Origin: a virus
Length of the DNA stretch: 27,623 nucleotides
Reading direction: 5' to 3' (one strand)
IMG/VR virus record: IMGVR_UViG_3300031616_000021
Span: 1-27,623 of that record
Part shown: positions 1 through 6,900 of the stretch, piece by piece
Layout of the letters: every line of letters begins with the position of its first letter
Numbering within the stretch: position 1 is the first letter of the stretch
Notes under the pieces: model-generated
Seen by the model: the letters and a program-made list of their open reading frames with translations, nothing else
What the model was told of the DNA's origin: nothing
The model's database searches: none
Translations under genes and position numbers: made by a program

Positions 1-1
1 C

Positions 2-130
2 GTGTTCTACGTCACTCAGGAAGAGCTATCGACGTTGCGCGATTTGCCGCCCGTAAATCATCCTATGCTCAATGCCAACCGCGACAGGTTGTGCGGGCTC
101 ATGCTCAATATAGTCTCTGACGTGAGGTGA
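2..130 (+). CDS. 3' end of an unidentified plus-strand gene
   Basis: The frame is open from the left edge to a TGA at 128-130 and gives 42 residues. The composition looks like real protein (YVTQEELSTL, then NRDRLCGLML), with no low-complexity or stop-rich character. The stop lies 4 bases before the ATG of the next plus-strand gene, and the GGTGA ribosome site of that gene overlaps the stop, as expected for two co-transcribed phage genes. The 5' part lies outside the window and I recognise no family. It points towards the late operon on the other strand, so it belongs to a different transcription unit. A chance open frame of this length is possible. Confidence 0.45.
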   Translation: MFYVTQEELSTLRDLPPVNHPMLNANRDRLCGLMLNIVSDVR

Positions 131-134
131 TCCC

Positions 135-305
135 ATGATTATGTTTCTGCGAATTGTGGCAGGCATCGCCTATCTGCTGATGCTCGGAACGGTCATGACA
201 TCGATTGACGGTGGCGCGATCTACTTCACCCTGTGGCCGATCTTTGGGATATGGGGAACGGTAGCGATTGCGGCGGCGGCAATTTTGAATGAGGTGAAGA
301 AGTGA
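135..305 (+). CDS. small two-TM membrane protein, unknown function
   Basis: This 56-codon frame starts at ATG 135 with GGTGA four bases upstream, overlapping the stop of the preceding gene. The product is almost entirely hydrophobic: one segment at about residues 4-22 (FLRIVAGIAYLLMLGTVM) and a second at about 30-50 (YFTLWPIFGIWGTVAIAAAA), ending in a short charged tail NEVKK. It is likely an inner-membrane protein. Its stop is 4 bases from the stop of the convergent minus-strand gene at 310, so the two transcription units meet tail to tail with no visible terminator between them. No family is recognised; a membrane-acting phage accessory protein is a guess. Confidence 0.55.
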   Translation: MIMFLRIVAGIAYLLMLGTVMTSIDGGAIYFTLWPIFGIWGTVAIAAAAILNEVKK

Positions 306-309
306 AGAC

Positions 310-609
310 TCAGGATAGCAACTTGATTGCCGCCTGAGCACGCGCTAGGTCACCGGCAATCGCACCTTCGCAGTGACCCTTCTGCAATGTGTTGAGGACT
401 TTGTGCAGCACGTACCAGAACGCAGGAGGGTTCCCGCGCTTCCAGTAAAGCCCGCACTGGCTCGAGATCGTGACGCCGAAGTCTCTCGACCACAGGACCG
501 ACACGAAATAGTCGAAGGCAAGCAGCGCTTTCCCAACGAACGTCTTTCCCGCAATCCGGTTGCTGATGACCAGCGCCACCAAAACGACGAAGATGACCAG
601 CGCGATCAT
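310..609 (-). CDS. small membrane-anchored protein, last gene of the late operon
   Basis: The protein has 99 residues with an N-terminal membrane segment (residues 2-16, IALVIFVVLVALVIS) and a soluble remainder. The remainder has a conserved-looking core (AFDYFVSVLWSRDFGVTISS, then GLYWKRGNPPAFWYVLHKVLNTLQ) and a C-terminal helix GHCEGAIAGDLARAQAAI. Its ATG overlaps the TGA of the Rz gene (ATGA), so translation is probably coupled. Small proteins with an N-terminal anchor and a tail of this kind are common next to lysis genes in proteobacterial phages, but I know no assigned function. It is the most downstream gene of the leftward operon. Alternatives include an antiholin or a lysis-timing factor; neither is shown by the sequence. 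Confidence 0.7.
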   Translation of the reverse strand: MIALVIFVVLVALVISNRIAGKTFVGKALLAFDYFVSVLWSRDFGVTISSQCGLYWKRGNPPAFWYVLHKVLNTLQKGHCEGAIAGDLARAQAAIKLLS

Positions 610-1100
610 AGCTGCGGCTTTATTTGGGCAATGAGGGCGTTGAGCTGGCTGACGCAGCGCTCGTATCCGTCTGCGACGTCGACAACCAGTCCTTCAAGTT
701 TTGTAGGGGCTGCAGGGTCGCTGGCTGTAGCAACTCCGGGCTGATTTGTGGTTTGGGGCAAGCTATGACCAGTGGTGGCGGGTCCGGCCTGACTGGCGAG
801 CAGCCGGCGAGCCAGCAGCAGATTGGCATCCCGATCACGAATGATTTCAGCATTTTCATCAGCGAGCCTCGCGAGTGAGTCGGCGTTGTTCTTGGAGGTG
901 GCCTGCGCCTGCGCCAGTTGAGCGGTGAGCTCCGCTCGTACGGCTTCCTCCCCGTGCATGCGCTCGATGGCATCGGCCGCCTGGAGGCTCTTGTAGCGTC
1001 CCTCCCAAGGATTGAGGTGGTATCCCGTATACGTTCCGGCGCCGAAGACCACTAGCACGCCAGCCAGCCAAGGAGCAAACTTGATCAGAAGCGCAGTCAT
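606..1100 (-). CDS. Rz: Rz-like inner-membrane spanin (i-spanin)
   Basis: The protein has 164 residues. A single N-terminal transmembrane anchor (about residues 7-27) is followed by a periplasmic, strongly helical stretch rich in Ala, Glu, Gln and Arg (about 36-106) that looks like a coiled coil, and a Pro/Thr-rich C-terminal part. This is the usual i-spanin plan, in which the inner-membrane protein spans the periplasm and fuses the membranes together with an outer-membrane lipoprotein. The assignment is strengthened by an Rz1-type lipoprotein frame wholly inside this gene (859-620, +1 frame). It lies downstream of endolysin and holin genes, separated from them by two plus-strand tRNA genes. 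No good Shine-Dalgarno is visible before the ATG at 1100. Confidence 0.8.
   Translation of the reverse strand: MTALLIKFAPWLAGVLVVFGAGTYTGYHLNPWEGRYKSLQAADAIERMHGEEAVRAELTAQLAQAQATSKNNADSLARLADENAEIIRDRDANLLLARRLLASQAGPATTGHSLPQTTNQPGVATASDPAAPTKLEGLVVDVADGYERCVSQLNALIAQIKPQL
620..859 (-). CDS. Rz1: Rz1-like outer-membrane spanin lipoprotein, embedded in Rz
   Basis: A 79-residue frame lies entirely inside the Rz gene in the +1 frame. It starts at ATG 859 with GCGAGG seven bases upstream. Residues 1-20 form a lipoprotein signal: positive start MKMLK, hydrophobic core, and lipobox LAGC with the lipidated cysteine at residue 20. The mature part is short and proline-rich (PDPPP, CPKP, SLPK), as expected for an o-spanin, and it has a second cysteine (residue 34) that could form a disulfide as in lambda Rz1. 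The open frame continues upstream to 973, but that part has no signal character and is ignored. The embedded layout matches the classical lambda Rz/Rz1 arrangement and is the best evidence that the host is Gram-negative. Confidence 0.85.
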   Translation of the reverse strand: MKMLKSFVIGMPICCWLAGCSPVRPDPPPLVIACPKPQISPELLQPATLQPLQNLKDWLSTSQTDTSAASASSTPSLPK

Positions 1101-1108
1101 GTTACGAT
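1081..1108 (+). promoter_or_regulatory. possible sigma70-type promoter for the tRNA pair
   Basis: TTGATC (1081-1086) and TACGAT (1103-1108) are separated by 16 bases, each matching four of six consensus bases, and lie 47 bases before the first tRNA. The site overlaps the start of the minus-strand Rz gene. The match is weak and chance is a serious alternative. Confidence 0.22.
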
Positions 1109-1155
1109 GTGTCCTATGCGTCCCGAAAACTCATCTAGTCCCTCGCGATAATCGC

Positions 1156-1242
1156 GGAGGGTTGACCGAGCGGTAAGGTACTGGCTTGCTAAGCCACGGT
1201 CGCTATAACGGCGCATAGGTTCGATCCCTATCCCCTCCGCCA
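1156..1242 (+). tRNA. tRNA-Ser (anticodon GCT)
   Basis: This is an 87-base tRNA on the plus strand, opposite to all late genes. The acceptor stem GGAGGG pairs with CCCTCC (position 7 is a T-C mismatch), the discriminator is G, and the 3' CCA is encoded (1240-1242). The anticodon loop is TTGCTAA with anticodon GCT at 1188-1190, closed by TGGC/GCCA. The long variable arm has a 4-bp stem (GTCG/CGGC with one G-T) as in serine tRNAs. The T arm is ATAGG-TTCGATC-CCTAT, a perfect stem. It would read AGC and AGT codons. It sits between Rz and holin, in tandem with a second serine tRNA 6 bases downstream. Confidence 0.88.
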
Positions 1243-1248
1243 CTCCAC

Positions 1249-1335
1249 GGAAGATGCCGCTGGGTAGGCTGGCAACCGGTCCCGAAAACCGGGGTGGTGT
1301 AAAAGCCAAGGGTTCGACTCCTTCATCTTCCGCCA
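1249..1335 (+). tRNA. tRNA-Ser (anticodon CGA), atypical
   Basis: This is an 87-base tRNA on the plus strand with a perfect 7-bp acceptor stem (GGAAGAT/ATCTTCC), discriminator G and encoded CCA. The anticodon arm is CCGGT-CCCGAAA-ACCGG, so the anticodon is CGA (serine, reads TCG). It closely resembles the anticodon arm of bacterial tRNA-Ser(CGA) but has C at position 33 where U is nearly universal. The variable arm (GGTGGTGTAAAAGCC) pairs poorly, about 3 bp, and the T stem AAGGG/CCTTC contains a G-T and an A-C pair. It may be a diverging or degenerate phage tRNA, or one with altered decoding. Its CCA ends two bases from the stop codon of the opposing holin gene. Confidence 0.78.
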
Positions 1336-1336
1336 T

Positions 1337-1660
1337 TCATCCTACGCCGGCCGGTTTGATCGGCGTCTGTGGTTCCACTGGCGTAATCTGGACTGGCGGC
1401 AATGCGGACTGTGCGGTGTCCAGTGCGTCCCTGACCTGTTTCCCTTTATAGCCCGTGTATATGCCGCGGATGAATGCCAGGATGAACAGTCCAATGCCAA
1501 TCTTTGCGACCCACTTGTCGCCGAGATAGTTCTGTGCCTGCTCTTTCACCACGGCCGGGTCAATGAATGCCACCATCGACATGAATGAGGCGCCCGCAGC
1601 AGCAATGACCTTGGTGAGATGATCGATGATCCACCGATAGGTCGCTTTGAACCAGTTCAT
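1337..1660 (-). CDS. holin-like protein with two transmembrane segments
   Basis: The protein has 107 residues with two likely membrane spans, about residues 16-33 (TKVIAAAGASFMSMVAFI) and 50-70 (WVAKIGIGLFILAFIRGIYTG). A charged, then Pro-rich, C-terminal cytoplasmic-type tail follows. Size, topology and position directly after the endolysin gene (its ATG follows the endolysin stop with no gap) fit a class II holin that forms the membrane lesion releasing endolysin or triggering lysis. It is followed not by the spanin but by two opposite-strand tRNA genes. No specific holin family signature is recognised, so the call rests on topology and context. Confidence 0.7.
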   Translation of the reverse strand: MNWFKATYRWIIDHLTKVIAAAGASFMSMVAFIDPAVVKEQAQNYLGDKWVAKIGIGLFILAFIRGIYTGYKGKQVRDALDTAQSALPPVQITPVEPQTPIKPAGVG

Positions 1661-2185
1661 TTACATTGCTCCAGTAGCCTTGAGTGCGACAATCCAGTAT
1701 TGAAGCCGCTCGTCCAGATGAGTAAAACCGCCGTTAATTTTTTTGGTGATGGTGCCGAATGAGTTGGTATCCGCCAGTTCGTTCAATCCATGCATTTGCC
1801 ACCACCAGGCAGAGGCCATGCAGGCATTGACGGGTTCTTCGATCAGATCAGGATGGTTGATCAGATCAACGCCGATCGCCGTGCCACACTGTTGGTAGTT
1901 GTATCGGCCGGTGATCTCGATGAGTCCGCCACCCTTAAAAAGTGGGCCATCCCCTGGCTGAGTGTTGCCCAGATCCGCGCGCCCCTCGTAAGCATTGCCC
2001 GAGGCGAGTTCCCTCATGTAGAGCAACTCTCCACTTTCATGTGCACATTGCGCGAGAAAGGCTGCCTGTCGGCGCGGCGTGAAAATTGAGAATCGACTCA
2101 GCGCGTCATTGATCGGCTGAATGAATGTGGGGATTCGCGATCCTGCGTGCGGGCAAATCGCTTGTAGCTGAATCGTGGAGATCAA
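1661..2185 (-). CDS. endolysin, GH19 (chitinase-type) muramidase
   Basis: The 174-residue protein matches phage GH19 endolysins over its whole length. The motif LAQCAHESGE supplies the first catalytic glutamate (Glu50). Glu59 in the following MRELASGN stretch is the likely second acidic residue. The conserved substrate-cleft motif LFKGGGLIEITGRYNY (about 82-97) corresponds to the usual F-R/K-G-R/G-G-L-I-Q-L-T-G-R. It should cleave the glycan backbone of peptidoglycan. There is no signal peptide, so it depends on the adjacent holin. The start is TTG at 2185, overlapping the TGA of the preceding 50-codon ORF (TTGA). No later ATG would keep the N-terminal domain, so the rare start seems real and may keep expression low. 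Confidence 0.88.
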   Translation of the reverse strand: MISTIQLQAICPHAGSRIPTFIQPINDALSRFSIFTPRRQAAFLAQCAHESGELLYMRELASGNAYEGRADLGNTQPGDGPLFKGGGLIEITGRYNYQQCGTAIGVDLINHPDLIEEPVNACMASAWWWQMHGLNELADTNSFGTITKKINGGFTHLDERLQYWIVALKATGAM

Positions 2186-2334
2186 GGTTTATCGCCTGTA
2201 GTTGTTTCGTGCACCTCATCGAGCTTCTGTTTGGCTCGATTCAGTTTCAATCCATTGATGCAGGAGGAGATCCAGGACCCACAGGCTGCAAGCGCTGTGA
2301 GTACCTGGGCCAACTCTCCAATGGAGAATTTCAC
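2182..2334 (-). CDS. 50-residue protein upstream of the endolysin
   Basis: A short frame from GTG 2334 to TGA 2182 fills the only gap between the 87-residue gene and the endolysin, and its stop overlaps the endolysin's TTG start. The product has a moderately hydrophobic first half (about residues 6-30, GELAQVLTALAACGSWISSC), perhaps one weak membrane span. A charged helical tail follows (NRAKQKLDEVHET). The sense of the frame, tight packing and lysis-module position argue for a real gene, possibly a small holin or antiholin. The ribosome site before the GTG is poor, and no family is recognised. Confidence 0.5.
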   Translation of the reverse strand: MKFSIGELAQVLTALAACGSWISSCINGLKLNRAKQKLDEVHETTTGDKP

Positions 2335-2338
2335 TAGC

Positions 2339-2602
2339 TCACGTATACAGCGCGTTCAACATGTCATTGATCGTTTGGCGATCGTGCGGTGACCAGTTTG
2401 GTTTACCCATGATCGCGCAGACGGCATCCACCTTTTCATCATCCTCGAATGCCCGGTTTATTTCCGTGTGTGCGCAGCACTTCACGATTTTCGCATCGAA
2501 CTCCGGCAGCAGTGTCGGATCCGTCGGTACAACTGATTTGTTACCCGCCACAAAGGGTCGCATGATGGCCAAGTGAGGAATTGCGCAAGCGGCTCCGCCC
2601 AT
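2339..2602 (-). CDS. hypothetical phage protein, 87 residues
   Basis: This small soluble-looking protein starts at ATG 2602 with AGGAG nine bases upstream; the TAA of the preceding gene sits between ribosome site and start. It contains several cysteines (residues 6, 42, 43 and 62) and a helical C-terminal half (EINRAFEDDEKVDAVCAIMG, then DRQTINDMLNAL). There is no membrane segment and no recognised domain. It is packed between the single-TM protein gene and the 50-codon lysis-module gene. Function is unknown. Confidence 0.65.
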   Translation of the reverse strand: MGGAACAIPHLAIMRPFVAGNKSVVPTDPTLLPEFDAKIVKCCAHTEINRAFEDDEKVDAVCAIMGKPNWSPHDRQTINDMLNALYT

Positions 2603-2604
2603 GA

Positions 2605-2985
2605 TTATTTACTCCTCTGCTTAGGTTTCAAAAGCTCAGGGTTGAATTGCAAGTTGCCTTCAGGTCCCATCCATTCATCGCCGGGTTTAACAAATCCCTC
2701 ACGCTGTAGGATTGCATTCTGGCTGAGGACCTGCACGCGCATCTGTTCGAATGAACGCTGGTCACGCAGCATCTGATCGTGCATGTAGAAAAATGTTAGC
2801 ACCGAAACTGCGATTGCAAATCCGGAAAGAATCGATGTCACGTAGACCAAGGTTAGAGTTTCTTTCCCAAGATCTACTTTGACATCAACTTCAACAGGGA
2901 CATTGGCGATATTGCCGCCGCCGCGAGCATCTTGCTTCAGCGGATTATGGATATCCCGCGTCGTGTTCAGTGTTTGTGGGGCCAC
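2605..2985 (-). CDS. single-TM protein of the pre-lysis region
   Basis: The frame is open back to 3342, but the upstream part lies in the shadow of the neighbouring gene. I therefore place the start at GTG 2985, which overlaps that gene's stop by 19 bases and gives 126 residues; an in-frame ATG at 3090 is the main alternative. The product has a polar N terminus, one clear membrane span (about residues 44-67, TLVYVTSILSGFAIAVSVLTFFYM), a helical stretch with Arg/Gln (MHDQMLRDQRSFEQMRVQVL) and a basic end KPKQRSK. Function is unknown. It pairs with the next gene upstream, also a single-TM protein with a helical tail, suggesting a two-component membrane complex. Confidence 0.55.
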   Translation of the reverse strand: MAPQTLNTTRDIHNPLKQDARGGGNIANVPVEVDVKVDLGKETLTLVYVTSILSGFAIAVSVLTFFYMHDQMLRDQRSFEQMRVQVLSQNAILQREGFVKPGDEWMGPEGNLQFNPELLKPKQRSK

Positions 2986-3452
2986 AGCTCCCGCTCGATC
3001 TCGTCTAGCATCTTGTCGTGCGCTTCCAAGTGTTTCTCCTGAGCGCTGCGGTCCGCTTCCATGGTCGCCATGCGCGAACTGATATTCCATAGCGTCACCA
3101 GAATCGCCGGGATTCCCAGCACGATCAGCGGAGCTACTATCTTGCCCAGTAGAGAATTCTGCCATGACGGTTCCTGCGATGGGGGACGCCTGTCCCCATA
3201 GTCGATATAAACACCGGGTGCCGGCCCCATCTGGTAGTCCGGAGGTCCGCGCGGAATGCGATTCTCCATCTTCATAATAAGTGCGGCCAAATGCCTCGCG
3301 GCCATCTGTGAACGTTCTAGGAGGCCATCTATTCGAAGCCACAATGCAGCCTGCTTTATGAGCGTGTTCCTTTCCTGGTTGTCGATATTGTCAGCAGAGT
3401 CTGGAAATGATCCTTCTTCACTCATTGCTCCTTCCGGCATGATCGACCCCAT
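2967..3452 (-). CDS. single-TM protein with C-terminal coiled coil
   Basis: The protein has up to 161 residues: an acidic N terminus, an amphipathic helix region (about 30-62), a Pro-rich linker, one membrane span (about 101-124, LLGKIVAPLIVLGIPAILVT) and a C-terminal charged helix (RMATMEADRSAQEKHLEAHD). Two in-frame starts compete. ATG 3452 gives the longest form. ATG 3425 is preceded by GGAAGGAG but at very short spacing. The gene follows the 144-residue gene after 21 bases. No family is recognised. Possible roles are superinfection exclusion or lysis control, unsupported beyond topology and place. Confidence 0.6.
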   Translation of the reverse strand: MGSIMPEGAMSEEGSFPDSADNIDNQERNTLIKQAALWLRIDGLLERSQMAARHLAALIMKMENRIPRGPPDYQMGPAPGVYIDYGDRRPPSQEPSWQNSLLGKIVAPLIVLGIPAILVTLWNISSRMATMEADRSAQEKHLEAHDKMLDEIERELWPHKH

Positions 3453-3473
3453 CCAACTCGTTATGTACTAATG

Positions 3474-3908
3474 TTACCCAGCAAGGTGCTTGCGTAGTTC
3501 CGCGATCTCGTCATCAATGTTTTGCGATTGTTCACCATCTATCCCAAGACGGTTGGCTATCTTGAGAAGTAATTCTCGCTGCGCCCTTGGCTGCACGTTT
3601 GATTCCAAGTGAGCAATGCGGGCGCGAGCCATAGCGCTACGCTCTACGCGAGCCGCAACTTCAACCTTGAGCTTCCAGCGCTTCGAGGCTTCATCCCATT
3701 CGTGATCCACATTCGGCTGCAGCGGTTGGTAGTCCACTACAAGTCCAGTGGCGATATCGACACGGCGGCTCAAATGATCATGCTCTCCCTCTACCGCGGA
3801 CTGCCCATCTGGAATGTTGACCAAAAGTGTAGATGCATCAGTGGCACCGAAGACTTGCCCGGTAAGCAATCCAGTTGCTTTGTCGTAGAAGGACCAATGA
3901 CGAATCAT
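3474..3908 (-). CDS. hypothetical protein coupled to the tail tip gene
   Basis: The 144-residue protein's ATG overlaps the stop of the large tip protein (ATGA), so it is probably translated with it. The N-terminal half looks beta-rich (HWSFYDKATGLLTGQVFG, then RRVDIATGLVVDYQP). The C-terminal half is a charged helical region (about 85-142) ending EIAELRKHLAG. Small genes directly behind tail tip or fibre genes often encode fibre-assembly chaperones or accessory tip proteins, but I see no diagnostic motif. There is no membrane segment. The call is deliberately generic. Confidence 0.6.
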   Translation of the reverse strand: MIRHWSFYDKATGLLTGQVFGATDASTLLVNIPDGQSAVEGEHDHLSRRVDIATGLVVDYQPLQPNVDHEWDEASKRWKLKVEVAARVERSAMARARIAHLESNVQPRAQRELLLKIANRLGIDGEQSQNIDDEIAELRKHLAG

Positions 3909-6900
3909 CGCTTCACTGCCTCTACCTTTAATGCAACACTAGTCACAGATACCCAATCGGACGGATGAGATACCGAATTTGCTGGCTGATACCATAACTT
4001 GGCTGTAATTGTGTCACCTAACGTCATGGTTGACACTATCTGCAGTGCATAGGTATTCACAGTTGGGCTTGCAGGAATTGTACCGACATACGTTATTGTT
4101 GACCCCAACAATGGCGAGGTAACTTCCAGCCACATAGTGTTTAATGAAGTTACATTAGTTGCTGTCCAACCTGCATTGAATGTACAAAGCGCAGTAGCCG
4201 TCCCATCCGTCAATGCAGTAAAAGATACCTGAACAACAACAGCTGGAGTTATTGGTGATGCGCTGAATCCATACGGTCCAGCCAATGTAGATTTGTAAAC
4301 ATCAGTAGCCGCGTTCGTGCCGATCTGAGACGTATCAGTGAGCTTCAAGTTAGTCGTCGGCCCAAACTGTATGCTATTGCAGCCTGCGCCTGATGCGAAG
4401 AATGAGGAATCCATGAAGAGGATCTTTCCCACTGCGCTGACGGTGCGCTTTGATACGCCGTCCATCAGATACGTAATAGTCGATCCATCGTAAGTGATAG
4501 CGAAAACGGTCGTTAGGCTGTAGCTTCCTAAGTTGGCTATCGAGCCTCCGTTCTCATAAATATACGCGCCAGCCGCTGCACAGTACCAAGCATAATCGAT
4601 CGATGTGAATGAAGAATCCTGGCCCGGTTTTGTCCCGAGGCCGACCATGAATGCATCTGCACCTGTGGTATTGGATTTGAACGATACATGCGCGTTCGGG
4701 TATCCCTCCAGAGAATAGACATCCGAGTCCCACACACCCGGAGTTCCGAGTTTGTAGATATTCTCGCCGCTGACAGTGCAGTTATTGCGCGCAACGAATG
4801 GCGACGAGTTGGCGGGGTTCAGCGCACCAAAATAGACATTGTCGACGGCGGCGGTTGGTTGGTTGAACGATGAGTCCATAAAGAACGTCTTGTTCGGATC
4901 GGCAACCGTCCGCCATTGCACGCCGTTTATAAAATAATTGACAAACCTTCCGTCGTACTTGATCTCGAAAATGTCGCTGGTCGTATAGGACCGAGTCGCC
5001 TGAATGAGAATCCCACTTTCGTATATGTATGCGATCCCATCGCCAGCTATATTCCAAGCGTGATCAATGCTGACGTAGCTCTGATCCGTCAACGGGTCAG
5101 AGTTGAGACCCATCAGCAGATAGAGATTGGTCTGCATGGGCCTGAATCTCACGGTGCAACCGCCTGAAAATGCATCGGCGGAATAGCAGTCCGAATCCCA
5201 GCCGACAGAACCTGTCGACTTCTTGAAAATCTGCGAGCCAACATTGACGCAGTCGCCCCTTGCGATGAGCGGAGTCGCACCAGGAGCTAGCAACTGTCCG
5301 TGGTTCTGACCCTGGAAGAACGCTTGAAAGGCAGGCACTTTCGAGATGTCTTGCGTGCCGCCGCCCCAGTAGTTCGAGCCCACGAATTTGAACCAGACCG
5401 GCTGTCCTGAAAGTCCCGGGTCAAATGGCATCCGAAAGATTGCATCATCCAAAATGGCGAAGAATGAACCGGCCGCGTGGGCTGCGATTGAGCTCCCATA
5501 GTTACCGCGCCTGAGATAGTTCAGCCGGAACGTATTGTTCCCCATCGGGATGACGTTCTGATAGCTGATGATCTCGCCGTCCACGATGCACAGGTTTCGC
5601 AGACCGTCTGCGGCAGCACGAGTGGCGGAGTCGAGCTCAACGGGAAGCGAGCCCGAGAACACGATCGTCAACTGATTCGTGGTATCCGGATCTGCTCCGC
5701 TCGGCAATGCATTGACTAGCGTTCCGTATCGACTCGGGCTGCTCTTGATGCCGACATGGTCGTACGTGATGTTGTCCAAGGAGGCGAATACATCCGCCCA
5801 GCCCCAGAGTCCCGTCAATCCGCAGACTGCAATCCATTCTTCGTAGCCGCTCTTGGCGAGTGCTGGAGGAGCGGTGAAGATGTAAGGTGTCGCCACATTA
5901 CCCGGATCGGCGCCATAGTTGGCGGCGTATCCTTGCGCCAATTCGGTATCGTAGAGTGGCGCACTCGCCGGCCCGACGAGTACTTCCTCAGCGGTGATGG
6001 TGAAGACTTCGCCGAGATCTGAATCAACAGCATCTTCAACTTTGGTGATTCTAACGAGCTTGTCGACGATCCCGCTGGTCGAGTCATCGATCGCGACGTA
6101 ATCCATGGGCTCGAGCAGGCTGAAGTCTGCGCGAACCTTGAAGGTGTACGTGGACCGTACGTAGAGGCTGCGAAAGCACAGCAGCGTCGCGACGCTGAGC
6201 GCTACCGAGGCGCGAGTGATCGAATGCAGCGTGACCGTCGGGGCAGGACGTTCGCCATTGATGGAAATATCCTGCTCGTCCTGAAAGGTCTCCGTGTCGA
6301 TGTTGTACTGATTGGCCCGATTGAGGTACTCGACAGTCCAGACGTTGAACGTCTGATTGGATGGGATTGGAGTTTCAACAACCGGCTGCTGGCCAGACTC
6401 ATAAAGGTAGTCGAGGTCACCAAACCGATAGAGCGGCGTGAGGTTGGGCGTATACGTCACGCCATTGCCCGTCACCGGCTGGTCGGCATACGGAACAATC
6501 CGAAGCCCCACGCCAGGGGTGAAGACCGCGTTCGAGTTGGTGAGCTGGAGAATCTCCCGCAGGAACTCCTGTGCCTGTCTCTGCGTGGTTTCCTGCGGCG
6601 AGATCAGGAAATCCATGGCGATGCAGTACGCCTGATAGGAATTGGTTCCCGTCAGGTTCGACAGATACGGGAATTTAACTCCATGGTTCGGATCGGTGCA
6701 ATAGTCGACGATGATCTGCGAGGGCTCCGCATCTGGCCCCCCCGCGTAGAGGACCAGTCCCTGGAGTTCGAAGGACAGATTCGGAAGTCCTGCCTGACCA
6801 CCCAAATCGAAGTTAGCCCCGTCGACATGCGCCATATGGTCATATGGCAAAGCATGGTCCGGATGCTTCGAGGTCATGTATGACCACGGCGCCTGGTTCC

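Noticed and set aside
1156-1335. Prophage attachment site at the tRNA genes
   Set aside because: Phage late genes lie on both sides, no integrase is present and no duplicated tRNA end was seen; they appear to be phage-borne tRNAs.
1097-1336. 79-codon minus-strand frame between Rz and holin
   Set aside because: It is the reverse complement of the two tRNA genes; the tRNA features are far better supported and the predicted protein has no domain character.
1340-1375. Terminator after the tRNA pair
   Set aside because: GCCG/CGGC pairing exists but there is no T tract on the plus strand.
2986-3342. N-terminal extension of the 126-residue TM protein
   Set aside because: It overlaps the 161-residue gene in another frame and is low in protein character; the start was moved to GTG 2985.
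6224-6883. 219-codon plus-strand frame
   Set aside because: It is antisense to the hub protein gene, Arg/Val-rich with no motif; a codon-bias shadow.
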